Source: Paenibacillus psychroresistens
GTDB taxonomy: Bacteria > Bacillota > Bacilli > Paenibacillales > NBRC-103111
Direction of reading: 5' to 3'
Length of the DNA: 64,000 nt
Assembly (NCBI RefSeq): GCF_009728935.1
Contig: NZ_CP034235.1
Span: forward strand, 1,836,001 to 1,900,000
Shown in pieces: positions 44,553-54,253 of this stretch. The position numbers and the translations under genes are program-made. Each line of letters opens with the position of its first letter. The first letter of the stretch is position 1. The notes under the pieces were generated by a model. It ran no database searches. It worked only from the letters and a program-made list of their open reading frames with translations, and was not told the DNA's origin.

Positions 44553-47500
44553 ATGAAAAAAAGAAGCTTAACACAACCCAGTACACAACCCAGTACCAAG
44601 AGTAAATCAGATCAAGGAAGGTTTGTGAATGCGAATACGCTAGAGCTGCGATGGATGGATGAAAAAACCACAGTGCCCTTGAAGAAACCTAAAAAACCAC
44701 CTGTTCGCCCAACTAATCCTGTTAGAGAAACTGTATTCATTCACAATGTTGGTGTAAAAGAGAATTTGAAAACATACGAGCTGATGGATCCGAGCTATGT
44801 AGAAGAATCAACTAATATGCTGGAATTAAGTAAAAAGGTTAACCCAATCATTGAAATTGTAGAAATCCCCCCTGCCTTGCTTGCTCCAGAAGTGGTATTC
44901 GGTAAAAAAGATTCAATCCTCGAAAGAAAGAATGAACTGAAGAATATGGCGATCATTTATACGGATGATATTGTTAATGAAGGGGTTACCCGGGAAAAAA
45001 TAGCGAATTATGCAATCGACAGCACGAAGATCAAACCAGAAAGCATTAACTCGGATGGATTGGCGGATTATGCTGTTTCGACAAACAAGCTTGCGAATGA
45101 AGCTGTAACTTCCATTAAAATCGCTAAACTTTCTATAGAAGATCAGCATCTCGCCAATGGTTCAATTACAGGTGACAAACTGCGGGATCGTTCGATTCAT
45201 GGCGAGAAAATCGCAGATAACAGTATTAATTCTGAAAAATTAATGGATAAGACGATTGATTCCATTAAAATCGCAGACGGTTCGATTCTATCCAAGCATT
45301 TGCACCCTTATTTGATAACTACGGATTTGATCCAAGATCAATCCATCATCTCAGAAAAAATAAAAAGCGGTACCATTCAAACGAGCAATTTAGCCAATCA
45401 ATCGATTAATTCAACTAAGCTTTCGGATGGCGCTGTTACTACAGAGAAGCTTAGAGATGGAGCAGTCACGGATTCAAAAATTCAGCAAGGCAGTATCCAA
45501 TCGAATCATCTGCAAAATGATAGCGTCCATTCTCAACATATTCTTCAACAATCGATCAGTGCGATTCACCTTAGTGATGGAGCGGTTCGTCATGACCACA
45601 TCGCAGATAACTCCATTAACGGGGAACATATCGAAGCGAAATCGATTGACTCAAGGCATTTAGTCCAAGAATCTGTGACAGAGGAAAAGCTCTCTACAAA
45701 CAGTGTATCGACACATAAGCTGATGGATGGCTCTGTTACCGCTCATAAGATTGGATTAATGGCAATATCTTCGGATAAAATTGTGGATGAAGCTATTCAG
45801 AACAAGCATTTGCAATCCGGTGTTATTATGTCTAAGCAGCTTACAGATCAATTGATTCTCTCTAGGCATCTATCTCCTTCAGTTGTATTATCTGATCATA
45901 TTCAGATAAATTCAATCACCTCTGCGCAGCTTCAGAATGAAGCGGTAACAACAGATAAGCTTGCTTTACACAGCATTACTGCCGATAAGATATCAGAAGA
46001 AATCATCGATAGCTGGCACATTCGTCCTGAAGCTGTTCGAAGCTATCATATGGCGTCTGAAATCATTAAATCATACCATTTGGACCCAGGGAGTGTGACG
46101 GAGGAGAAAATAGCAGATGGATCAATTGGCTTCCAAAAAATCCGCGAAGGCACGATTAGAGAGCAGCACTTAGCTGATAAGGCTATTACTTCAGCGAAGC
46201 TTAAAGCAAAAGTCATCCAAGGAAGCCATATTGCTGCGCATGCTGTTCAATCTGAGCATATAGCTGTCAAAAGTATTGGTACGGAGCATTTGCAAGATCG
46301 TATTATATCTGCCGATTTGCTGCAGGATCATGCAGTTACAACAGCCAAGTTAGCTTCTGGCAGTGTAACAGCCGATAAGCTGGACGTAGAATCCATCTCA
46401 AGCAAGCATATTAAGAATGAGACTATTCAAGGCCGCCATATTAAGCCCGCCGTATTAAACGGTCGTCATATTGAGCTTGGGACTTTGACTGTAGAGCATT
46501 TTGTGAATCAAGGCTTGGATGGTCATAATATTGTGAATTTGCTTGTGCAGTCTGAGCAATTGGAGAATGCTGCTGTAACGGAGGAGAAGCTTGCAAAGCA
46601 TGCTATTACATCGAATAAGCTTGCCCCAGAATCTGTTACCAGTGTTAAACTGGCAGCTGAAAGTATTCAAAATAAGCATATTCAAGCTTTAGCTGTGGAG
46701 AGCACTCATATTCAATCAGCTGCTATATTAGCACAACATTTAGCCAATGATTCCGTTCAATCGAAGCATATCGCTAATGAATCCGTCCTTGCCGTTCATA
46801 TTGGGAAAAACGTAGTTGTCGAAAGAAGCATTGCGGACAAAGCAGTTACAACGGCTAAGCTTAAAGATCATGCGGTTGAGACAAAAAAACTCGGAGCGAA
46901 TGCCGTTACAGCAGAGAAGCTAGCACCTGCTGCTGTGGAAGGCAAGCATATTCAACTGGATTCTATACAAAGCCTTCATATTCAGAATGCTGCCATTCAA
47001 TCCTCTCATTTGGCGAAGGAATCGATTCAGCCGGAGCATTATGCTAAACAAAGTGTAGACGGTACTGTTCTAAAAGCTCAGACAATTGAAACAAACCATA
47101 TCAAAGATGGAGCCATAATCACTGAAAAACTTGCACTTCAAAGTGTACAGGGTGAACAAATAGCGAGCAACTCTATAAACGCTGAGCACATTCTTGAGAA
47201 TACCATTCAAGCAAGACATCTTCAAGATGGTGCTATTTCGTCGGAGAAGCTGCAATTTGAATCCGTTACAGGAGCTAATCTGGCAGCTCATGCCGTTACT
47301 GCGGAGAAGCTAGCACCTGCTGCTGTGGAAGGCAAACATATTCAAACGGACGCTATTCAAAGCAACCATATTCAGAACGCTGCGATTCAATCCGCTCATT
47401 TGGAGCAGGAATCGATTCAGCCGGAGCATTATGCTAAACAAAGTGTAGACGGTACTGTTCTAAAGGCTCAGACAATTGAAACAGACCATATCAAAGATGG

Positions 47501-49256
47501 AGCCATAATCACTGAAAAACTTGCACTTCAAAGTGTACAGGGTGAACAAATCGCGAGTAACTCTATAAACGCTGAGCACATTCTTGAAAATATCATTCAA
47601 GCAAGACATCTTCAAGATGGTGCTATATCATCGGAGAAGCTGCAAATTGAATCCGTTACAGGAGCTAATCTGGCAGCTCATGCCGTTACTGGGGAGAAGC
47701 TAGCACCTGCTGCTGTGGAAGGCAAGCATATTCAACTGGATACTATTCAAAGCAGCCATATTCAGAAAGCTGCCATTCAATCCTCTCATTTAGAGCAGGA
47801 ATCCATTCAGCCGGAGCATTATGCTAAACAAAGCGTAGATGGTACTGTTCTAAAAGCTCAGACAATTGAAACAGACCATATCCAAGATGGGGCTGTATCC
47901 TCCCAAAAACTGCAATTTGAATCCATTACAGGAGATAATCTGGCAGCTAGTGCTGTTACTGGGGAGAAGCTAGCACTTGCTGCTGTGGAAGGCAAGCATA
48001 TCCAACTGGATACTATTCAAAGCAGCCATATTCAGAATGCTGCTATACAATCCTCTCATTTAGAGCAGGCATCGATTCAGCCGGAGCATTATGCTAAACA
48101 AAGTGTAGACGGTACTGTTCTAAAGGCGCAGACAATTGAAACAGACCATATCCAAGATGGGGCTGTTTCCTCCCAAAAACTGCAATTTGAATCCGTCAAA
48201 AGTGATAATCTGGCAGCTCATGCTGTTACAGCAGAAAAGCTAGCTTTAGCTGCCGTACAAGGGAAGCATATCCAATCTGCAACCATTAATAGCAGACATA
48301 TTCATCAAGCAGCCATTCAATCGGCACATCTTGTGGTCGAGTCTATTGAGCTAGAGCATTATGCGAAAAAAAGCATTGATGGCACTATTCTCAAAGCAGC
48401 CATTATTGGTAATGATCATATTATCGATAAAGCTTTAACTGGAGAAAAGCTTGCTTTTCAAACTATTCAGGGTGAACATATTGCGAATGATGCAATAAGC
48501 TCAGCGCACTACGCTAATCAAAGCATTGATGGATCTAAACTTCAGTCTCAGATCATTGATGCAGATCACTTAGTTAATGGGGCTGTAACTGCAGATAAGC
48601 TCGCTTTGCAAAGTGTTCAAAGTGAACATTTAGCCAATCATTCCGTCCTCACGCAGCATGTAGGTGAGAAAGTTATTCAGAATATAAATCTCGAAGATCA
48701 GGTTATTACTTCTGAGAAGCTTCAAGATGAATCTGTAACGACAAGCAAGCTGGCCTTTAATGCCATAACAAGTGACAGACTGGCCGAAGCAAGTGTGTTA
48801 AGCAAGCATATTCAAGCATCTGTTATTCAAAGCGAGCATATCGCTAATGGTTCTTTAGGAAGCGATAAGTTTGCGAATGAAGCTATTAATGGAGAAATCA
48901 TCGCTAAACAAGCGATAAGTTCCGCGCATATCGATGTAGGAGCAATTCGGTTTGACCATCTATCAGAGGAATTTGCTCCACTTGATTTTACTGAAAAAGC
49001 TAAAACTTTAGACCAATATGGGGTACTACCTTTTCATTTTGCTGCTAAAGATAAGAATGTTGAGCTTGTTATCGAATTCAGTAAACCTTATGCAAATGAG
49101 AATTACGCTATTGTTGCAATGACTAGCCATCCGTCCTGTCATGCCGTTTTAAAGGAACAGACGTGTGGGGCAGCATTGATTGAACTGGTTCGTTTAAAAC
49201 AAAGCACGGATATGGATTGCATACTTACCTGGATTGCTATGGGTAAACGTGTCTGA
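44553..49256 (+). CDS. Giant decapeptide-repeat protein, likely surface or spore fibre
   Basis: A 1567-residue protein without signal peptide or membrane segment. The first 130 residues are Thr/Ser/Lys/Pro-rich. From about 130 to 1470 it consists of some 130 decapeptides of the type (A/S)(V/I)xxxx(L/I/H)xxx, for example ESVTEEKLST and SIQSKHI-type units, expected to stack as a beta-solenoid or fibre. A non-repeat C-terminal domain (about 1475-1567) ends CILTWIAMGKRV and resembles what databases call a WIAG-tail domain (from memory, unchecked). GAAAGGAG precedes ATG 44553. Lack of a secretion signal, plus nearby glycan and spore-coat-type genes, suggests assembly on the spore from the mother cell (inference). 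Confidence 0.8.
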   Translation: MKKRSLTQPSTQPSTKSKSDQGRFVNANTLELRWMDEKTTVPLKKPKKPPVRPTNPVRETVFIHNVGVKENLKTYELMDPSYVEESTNMLELSKKVNPIIEIVEIPPALLAPEVVFGKKDSILERKNELKNMAIIYTDDIVNEGVTREKIANYAIDSTKIKPESINSDGLADYAVSTNKLANEAVTSIKIAKLSIEDQHLANGSITGDKLRDRSIHGEKIADNSINSEKLMDKTIDSIKIADGSILSKHLHPYLITTDLIQDQSIISEKIKSGTIQTSNLANQSINSTKLSDGAVTTEKLRDGAVTDSKIQQGSIQSNHLQNDSVHSQHILQQSISAIHLSDGAVRHDHIADNSINGEHIEAKSIDSRHLVQESVTEEKLSTNSVSTHKLMDGSVTAHKIGLMAISSDKIVDEAIQNKHLQSGVIMSKQLTDQLILSRHLSPSVVLSDHIQINSITSAQLQNEAVTTDKLALHSITADKISEEIIDSWHIRPEAVRSYHMASEIIKSYHLDPGSVTEEKIADGSIGFQKIREGTIREQHLADKAITSAKLKAKVIQGSHIAAHAVQSEHIAVKSIGTEHLQDRIISADLLQDHAVTTAKLASGSVTADKLDVESISSKHIKNETIQGRHIKPAVLNGRHIELGTLTVEHFVNQGLDGHNIVNLLVQSEQLENAAVTEEKLAKHAITSNKLAPESVTSVKLAAESIQNKHIQALAVESTHIQSAAILAQHLANDSVQSKHIANESVLAVHIGKNVVVERSIADKAVTTAKLKDHAVETKKLGANAVTAEKLAPAAVEGKHIQLDSIQSLHIQNAAIQSSHLAKESIQPEHYAKQSVDGTVLKAQTIETNHIKDGAIITEKLALQSVQGEQIASNSINAEHILENTIQARHLQDGAISSEKLQFESVTGANLAAHAVTAEKLAPAAVEGKHIQTDAIQSNHIQNAAIQSAHLEQESIQPEHYAKQSVDGTVLKAQTIETDHIKDGAIITEKLALQSVQGEQIASNSINAEHILENIIQARHLQDGAISSEKLQIESVTGANLAAHAVTGEKLAPAAVEGKHIQLDTIQSSHIQKAAIQSSHLEQESIQPEHYAKQSVDGTVLKAQTIETDHIQDGAVSSQKLQFESITGDNLAASAVTGEKLALAAVEGKHIQLDTIQSSHIQNAAIQSSHLEQASIQPEHYAKQSVDGTVLKAQTIETDHIQDGAVSSQKLQFESVKSDNLAAHAVTAEKLALAAVQGKHIQSATINSRHIHQAAIQSAHLVVESIELEHYAKKSIDGTILKAAIIGNDHIIDKALTGEKLAFQTIQGEHIANDAISSAHYANQSIDGSKLQSQIIDADHLVNGAVTADKLALQSVQSEHLANHSVLTQHVGEKVIQNINLEDQVITSEKLQDESVTTSKLAFNAITSDRLAEASVLSKHIQASVIQSEHIANGSLGSDKFANEAINGEIIAKQAISSAHIDVGAIRFDHLSEEFAPLDFTEKAKTLDQYGVLPFHFAAKDKNVELVIEFSKPYANENYAIVAMTSHPSCHAVLKEQTCGAALIELVRLKQSTDMDCILTWIAMGKRV
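46911..48230 (+). repeat. Higher-order tandem repeats of 390, 390, 270 and 270 bp
   Basis: The word AGAAGCTAGCACCTGCTGCT and close variants recur in phase after 46911, 47301, 47691 and 47961; the degenerate next copy starts at 48231. Unit lengths are 13, 13, 9 and 9 decapeptides. Adjacent units are nearly identical, so they arose by recent unequal exchange; the shorter units lack an internal block of four decapeptides. Confidence 0.88.
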
Positions 49257-49301
49257 GATTAACTTGCTTAAGACGTTCAGCTTTGATATGTGATGCTTCT
49301 G

Positions 49302-49327
49302 CCGCCTATGAATAATAGGCGGTTTTT
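49302..49327 (+). terminator. Terminator after the decapeptide-repeat gene
   Basis: CCGCCTAT/ATAGGCGG stem with a 5-base loop followed by five T residues. Confidence 0.85.
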
Positions 49328-49413
49328 ATTCTGATCGATGGAGTCATTATCATAAGTGTTAGGTAATCAAGAATCACGCCACGGTAGGAATGGGTAATCG
49401 GAGGGATGCGTAA

Positions 49414-50625
49414 ATGACAGATTATCATGAACTAACGCAAGCAGAAGCGGTCGAGTATGCGCGCGGCATCGAGAATATATTCCCGGATGGTGCGCAGCTA
49501 GAGTCTCGGGAGATCAGCGACGGTAATCTTAACCATGTGTTTCATATAACGGAACCGGCATCAGGGCGGGGCTTAATTCTGAAGCAAGTGCTGCCTTACG
49601 CCAAGGTGGTCGGTGAATCTGTCCCCATGTCGCTGGACAGAGCACGCATTGAAAACGAGGCTTTGCGCATTCAAGGGGAGCTTTGTCCTGATCTATCGCC
49701 AAAGGTATACGCGTACGAGCCGGATTTGGCTCTGATGGTCATGGAGGATTTGAGTGATCACATCATAATGCGTCAAGGACTGATGGAGCGGGGCCATTAT
49801 CCGTTATTCGCAGTGAATATCGGATCATTCTTGGCGCGGACGTTGTTCTTCACCTCAGACCTGGCCATGGACCTACTAGAGAAGAAGCAATGGGTGAAAG
49901 CTTTCATCAATCCGGAGCTTTGCAATATTACCGAGGATCTTATCTTAGACGCTCCTTATAAGAAATCCCGGATGAATGTCTTCGAGCCTCATATCCGCGA
50001 TGCCGTTGAGCACATTTGGGCGGATACGGGGCTGCATCTCGAGGTTGCACTGCTGCGGGAGGCATTTCTGACGAAAGCACAGGCCTTGCTGCATGGAGAT
50101 TTGCATTCAGATAATATCTTCATCAAGCTGGATTCAATGAAGGTTATTGATCCTGAATTTGCTTATTATGGTCCAATGGGCTTTGATATCGGCACGATTA
50201 TCGCCAATCTGCTGCTGAATTATTCAGGCCAAGAGGGCTGGAGCACGGATGCGCAGGAGCGCACCGATTACCGTCTTTACCTGCTGGATACCGTACGCGA
50301 CCTATGGACACAATTCGAGCTTCAGTTCCGCAAGCTTTGGAACGAGCATGCCGCCGACCGGATGGCGAAGACCCGAGGTTATCAGGATTTGTATGTAGCA
50401 AGACTGCTGCAGGACACAATCGGCTTTGCCGGGACGATAATAGTGTGCCGCATCCATGGTTTTATCCACGTCGCGGACATCGACCAGATTGAGAATGCTG
50501 CTACCCGCGAACGTGCACAGCGGATCGCGCTGGAGATCGGTGCGGCGCTGATCAAACGGAACCGCTCCGCCTGCTCAATTGAGGAAGTGCTAGATATTGC
50601 TTTAAAAGCTGTTGGGAGTCCGTGA
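49414..50625 (+). CDS. mtnK: 5-methylthioribose kinase
   Basis: A 403-residue kinase of the methionine salvage pathway that phosphorylates methylthioribose. The choline-kinase-like fold shows LLHGDLHSDNI (catalytic aspartate) and VIDPEFAYYGPMGFD (metal-binding Asp and family-specific segment); ISDGNLNHVFHI near the N-terminus is the MtnK phosphate loop. GGAGGG precedes ATG 49414. It stands alone: neither mtnA nor a SAM riboswitch is seen. Base use is clearly richer in G+C than in the flanking genes (35 of 60 bases at 50221-50280). Confidence 0.93.
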   Translation: MTDYHELTQAEAVEYARGIENIFPDGAQLESREISDGNLNHVFHITEPASGRGLILKQVLPYAKVVGESVPMSLDRARIENEALRIQGELCPDLSPKVYAYEPDLALMVMEDLSDHIIMRQGLMERGHYPLFAVNIGSFLARTLFFTSDLAMDLLEKKQWVKAFINPELCNITEDLILDAPYKKSRMNVFEPHIRDAVEHIWADTGLHLEVALLREAFLTKAQALLHGDLHSDNIFIKLDSMKVIDPEFAYYGPMGFDIGTIIANLLLNYSGQEGWSTDAQERTDYRLYLLDTVRDLWTQFELQFRKLWNEHAADRMAKTRGYQDLYVARLLQDTIGFAGTIIVCRIHGFIHVADIDQIENAATRERAQRIALEIGAALIKRNRSACSIEEVLDIALKAVGSP

Positions 50626-50644
50626 TTAGGGCCAGCAGTCAGTG

Positions 50645-50688
50645 AAAAAGACGACTACTCATTCAAAATGAATAAGAGTCGTCTTTTT
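50645..50688. terminator. Bidirectional terminator between mtnK and the alpha/beta hydrolase
   Basis: AAAAAGACGACT pairs perfectly with AGTCGTCTTTTT around 20 bases, giving a T-run in both directions. Confidence 0.9.
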
Positions 50689-50704
50689 ATTGCGGACAGG
50701 CCGG

Positions 50705-51487
50705 TCAACCGATGAAATGTTGGATTTCCTTTAACACCTTGTGATGCTCCTGTGAAAATATACCGTGGCCCGCATGGGGAAATAGAATCAGCTTGGAGCC
50801 CGGAATACGTCGGTTCAGAATCTTGGCATGCTTCGGACTGAAGACCCAATCTTCCTCCCCGTGAATAATAAGCGTTGGTGCCGAAATTTGCCCGATCCGA
50901 TGGTACGAGTCGAAGCTTTTGCTGGCATGTTTATGAATCTCCATGCTTCTGGGATTCGAAGGCGCGATCTGCATCCGTTCCACGAGTGAAGCGATCATAG
51001 CCGGATTATCTTGAATATAGGCTTGGGAGTAAAGCATATTTAGTGTGTCTTGCGGCGAAAAAGCAGCGTTTTTTCGCATTAGCCACTTTACCATCCGCAA
51101 AGAGGGTATTACCCGTTTGACCCCGCAGGTCGTAGAGCATAGCACTAACTTCGCTACACGATTGGGGAATTCAATTGCAAGCTCCTGTGCAATCATTCCA
51201 CCCATCGATTGGCCTAAAATATGTGCCTTGTCGATATCGAGCACGTTCATCAGCGCGATGACATCTTTGGCCATATCCGAGATATTGTACGCTTCCGTTG
51301 GAGCGTCACTCCGGCCAGTACCTCGATGATCGAGCATGATAAGGTGGTTGCTTTCGCTTAACGCGGTCTTGATTGCCGGATGCCACCAGTCCATGTTGCT
51401 GTCTTTTCCTGTGAGCCCGATCAAGGGAAAGCCCTCCCCAATTGATTCATAACAAATGTTCACGCCGTTGATGAATACTTTTTCCAA
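50705..51487 (-). CDS. Alpha/beta-fold hydrolase
   Basis: A 260-residue hydrolase without signal peptide. The nucleophile elbow is GQSMGG (Ser about 94). The acid is probably in HGEEDWVFSP and the histidine in HAGHGIFSQE. HRGTGRSD is the oxyanion-side motif of esterase/lactonase/BioH-like members. TTG 51487 is supported by GGAGGTGAGG five bases upstream. Substrate unknown. It shares the G+C-rich base use of the neighbouring mtnK. Confidence 0.87.
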   Translation of the reverse strand: MEKVFINGVNICYESIGEGFPLIGLTGKDSNMDWWHPAIKTALSESNHLIMLDHRGTGRSDAPTEAYNISDMAKDVIALMNVLDIDKAHILGQSMGGMIAQELAIEFPNRVAKLVLCSTTCGVKRVIPSLRMVKWLMRKNAAFSPQDTLNMLYSQAYIQDNPAMIASLVERMQIAPSNPRSMEIHKHASKSFDSYHRIGQISAPTLIIHGEEDWVFSPKHAKILNRRIPGSKLILFPHAGHGIFSQEHHKVLKEIQHFIG

Positions 51488-51548
51488 AAATCCTCACCTC
51501 CAGTGATGTGTGGTTCCTTTCACGCTATCGCCATTCATATACAGCGAT

Positions 51549-52082
51549 TTAATCTTTTGATTTTTTCTTCCGTTCCAATTGATCGAGACGCTGCAAGACT
51601 TCAGCTGCATTGTCGGGTTTTCCTGCATTTTGATAAGCTGCACTTAGGTTTCGAAGTACTTCACGTACTTGTTTCTGAGTAAGGTAGCTGGAATTCTCTT
51701 TATAGCGGTCAAGCAGGAAAGTGAAGTCCTCAATCGCCATCTCCGAGCAATGGAAAAAGGACTCCGGCAGCCTCAGACAAATGTTCCCGCGTAACAACCG
51801 AATTGCTTTATGGTTTGAGTCTAAAGTAACGGCTCGATTCAATGCGTCTAATCCCTCTTCCGCTTTATCCGCTCTTTCCAGAATTTTAACGGCATCTCGG
51901 CCTAATAGAACGAGAGTACTGCCGTAATAAGCTTCAATTAGCGCATTATCAGGCTCGGACTCACGCAGCTTTAAGAGCATCTCGTTTGCTTTTACCACCG
52001 CTTTTTTGTCACCGGCTACTCCATTATTATGGAGTATTTTTGCTACCTCAAATTGTTTCATATGAACCCTTTGATCTGACAT
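51549..52082 (-). CDS. TPR-like protein
   Basis: A 177-residue all-helical protein with tetratricopeptide-type helix pairs (NALIEAYYGSTLVLLG; EEGLDALNRAVTLDSNHKA; LRNLSAAYQNAGKPDNAAE) and a lysine-rich end. It probably mediates protein binding; no enzyme motif. The frame is open to 52178, but GGGAGG 9 bases before ATG 52082 sets the start. It precedes the alpha/beta hydrolase by 61 bases on the same strand and may share its transcript. Confidence 0.75.
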   Translation of the reverse strand: MSDQRVHMKQFEVAKILHNNGVAGDKKAVVKANEMLLKLRESEPDNALIEAYYGSTLVLLGRDAVKILERADKAEEGLDALNRAVTLDSNHKAIRLLRGNICLRLPESFFHCSEMAIEDFTFLLDRYKENSSYLTQKQVREVLRNLSAAYQNAGKPDNAAEVLQRLDQLERKKKSKD

Positions 52083-52482
52083 TCCTATCGACCTCCCAAT
52101 GAAAAACCGGCGGATTACGAGAATCTGGTACACTCCTTGCATTTCCAATTTACTTGTTACGATATGTGAGATTTCCATATAGAGGTTGGGTGAAATCTCC
52201 GTTTATTAAAAATGTACGTTTATTCAAGCCTTAACATTCTTTATTTAATAGAAATATTTAGTAGCCATCTAAAAGCTTGTATTGTCTGAAAGAATGAACC
52301 TTCATCTAAGTACTTAGAAAGCGACCAGAGGATGACCTTTTATCGTCAGAATAAGGTTTTATTCACCTTGATTTAAGTATGGAAAAATTTCCTAGCTGGG
52401 GGTAATCTATTCGTCCAATCACTTTATGTTTCTATTACATTTAATAGCTTATCGAATAAATTAAAGGAGAGGAGATGAGAAT
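52083..52482. other. Non-coding region before the surface-glycan gene set
   Basis: About 400 AT-rich bases between divergent genes. Both sides need promoters here, but I could not single out a convincing -35/-10 pair. No reading frame or strong hairpin is seen. Confidence 0.4.
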
Positions 52483-53109
52483 ATGAGAGTAGCAGATTTG
52501 AAAGGCAACTATGACGCTATCATTAGCTTAGGAGATCTATGTTTGCCGTCCTTACAGCTAGAGAAGAACGACTTAAGAACCTATGCAGGTGTGCTAGATT
52601 GGATGGGATCTCCTAATTTATCAGACGTCAATCGCTTATTGAAGAATCGGTTTATCGGTTTTATGGAGCTGCCTTATATGAGAATTGGCGGATATGCTGA
52701 TGAAGGTCGTCTATGGGTAAAGGATGAAGTCTATAATATTGTTTCTAATCATGATTTTTATGCAGATCAAAATACCTTGACACATTTAGCAACCTATCCT
52801 GAGGTAAGAGAGAAATTTGATAGACGGATTAAACGTTTCTTTCAACAAGCCGCTACCTGCAGAAAAATTCTTTTTATCCGAACAGAAGGCGATTTGGAAG
52901 AAGCCAGGGAGCTGCAGGGCATTTTGTCAAAATTAATTAAACATGATTTTCGTATTCTTCTAGTTCGACATTCCAATGTCGGAGGCATTATTGAGCTCGA
53001 TTGGCCATTAAAAAAGGTCTGCGCTATTGAGCTCCCAAATGAGGAAAAATGGAACGGTAATGATAATTATTGGCAGGCCATATTGGAGGGAATTGAATTA
53101 AACGGTTAA
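52483..53109 (+). CDS. DUF1796 putative papain-like cysteine peptidase
   Basis: A 208-residue protein matching the DUF1796 pattern. An N-terminal YDAIISLGDLCLPSLQL holds the conserved cysteine, LDWMGSP follows, and a middle HxF-type segment (VSNHDFYA) could supply the histidine. The family is predicted to have a papain-like fold, but activity is unproven, and its members often lie next to glycosyltransferase genes, as here. AAAGGAGAGGAG precedes the ATG. It opens the plus-strand glycan set. Confidence 0.75.
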   Translation: MRVADLKGNYDAIISLGDLCLPSLQLEKNDLRTYAGVLDWMGSPNLSDVNRLLKNRFIGFMELPYMRIGGYADEGRLWVKDEVYNIVSNHDFYADQNTLTHLATYPEVREKFDRRIKRFFQQAATCRKILFIRTEGDLEEARELQGILSKLIKHDFRILLVRHSNVGGIIELDWPLKKVCAIELPNEEKWNGNDNYWQAILEGIELNG

Positions 53110-53169
53110 CGAGCAATGTGTAACCTTTCCATTCTGTTGGAATGGAATCCTTAATTGTTGCCCGTTACC
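53101..53169 (+). other. Long imperfect hairpin after the DUF1796 gene
   Basis: TAACGAGCAA pairs with TTGCCCGTTA (one mismatch), enclosing TTCCATTC/GAATGGAA. No T-run follows, so an RNA-processing or pausing role is as likely as termination. Confidence 0.5.
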
Positions 53170-53215
53170 CGAACTATAGATGCGTCTCATTAAATCTATT
53201 CTGGAGGGATAATAA

Positions 53216-54202
53216 ATGTTTGAAAATGCGATTGTTTTAGTTACCGGTGGAACAGGAACATGGGGATATGAACTGGTAACACAATTATTATCTCAAAATG
53301 CTAAAAAAATCATCGTTTATTCGCGAAGCGAATCAAACCAGGTGGCGATGAAGAGAGCATTTGAGAACCCCAAATTAAGTTTTTGTATTGGTGATGTTCG
53401 AGATAGGGAAGCATTAAACAAAGCTTGTGAGGGCGTAGATTATGTGTTTCATTTAGCGGCATTAAAGCATGTTCCCGTATGTGAGGATCAACCGTTCGAA
53501 GCTTTAAAAACAAACTTAATAGGTACACAAAATGTGATTGAAGCGGCCATAGAGAATAAAGTGAAAAAAGTAATAAATGTATCGACCGATAAAGCAGTGG
53601 ATCCGATCAACTTCTATGGAATGACTAAAGCAATCGGTGAAAAGCTAATGGTCTATGCCAATCTACTAAATACAGAAACCAAATTTATTTGTGTAAGAGG
53701 GGGAAATCTACTAGGTTCGAATGGAAGTGTCTTGCAGTTATTCATTGATCAAATCAAAGAGAAGAAGCAAATTGGCATTACCGATAAGCGCATGAGTCGA
53801 TTCTTCTTAACGCCACAGAAAGCGACTGAGTTTCTATTAAAAGCAGCCAATGATGGCATTGGCGGAGAGATCTTTGTAATTACGATGCCTGCTTGTACGA
53901 TTCTAGATTTGGCAGAGGTTCTAATGGAAGCTTATGGGGACAATAGTCTCGGCGTTGTTGAACTTGGCATTAGATCAGGTGAGAAGCTGCATGAGAATCT
54001 GATTTCGGAATATGAGATTCAGAATACGTATATTTATGATAAACAATATTTAATTGTATTACCTACGATGAACATTCCCAATTTACAAGCCTACTACTCT
54101 GATCTTTCCTCTAGGGCAACGAAGACATATTGCTCTACTGATTATTTAATGACCAAAGATGAGATCAAGAGAATGTTAACAAAAGGCGGTTTCATAGCTT
54201 GA
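53216..54202 (+). CDS. NDP-sugar 4,6-dehydratase-type SDR (CapD/PseB-like)
   Basis: A 328-residue extended SDR that makes a 4-keto-6-deoxy or epimerised sugar nucleotide. LVTGGTGTWGYELV binds NAD(P), LAALKHVPVCEDQP is the family's signature segment, VSTDKA carries the catalytic threonine region, and YGMTK is the Tyr-Lys pair. The best match is the Polysacc_synt_2/PseB group acting on UDP-GlcNAc. Gene order places it before two glycosyltransferases, so its product probably enters the same glycan. Confidence 0.87.
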   Translation: MFENAIVLVTGGTGTWGYELVTQLLSQNAKKIIVYSRSESNQVAMKRAFENPKLSFCIGDVRDREALNKACEGVDYVFHLAALKHVPVCEDQPFEALKTNLIGTQNVIEAAIENKVKKVINVSTDKAVDPINFYGMTKAIGEKLMVYANLLNTETKFICVRGGNLLGSNGSVLQLFIDQIKEKKQIGITDKRMSRFFLTPQKATEFLLKAANDGIGGEIFVITMPACTILDLAEVLMEAYGDNSLGVVELGIRSGEKLHENLISEYEIQNTYIYDKQYLIVLPTMNIPNLQAYYSDLSSRATKTYCSTDYLMTKDEIKRMLTKGGFIA

Positions 54203-54253
54203 ATTGCCAGTTTTTAAAAAAAGCACATTAAGATAATGGAGGTAAACGGAGCT

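Noticed and set aside
45000-48960. Regularly spaced repeats suggestive of a CRISPR array
   Set aside because: The period is 30 bp without alternating spacers and the frame is open throughout; it is a protein-coding decapeptide repeat.
49257-49413. SAM (S-box) riboswitch expected before mtnK
   Set aside because: The 157 bases hold only the terminator of the previous gene and a ribosome binding site; no S-box core was found.
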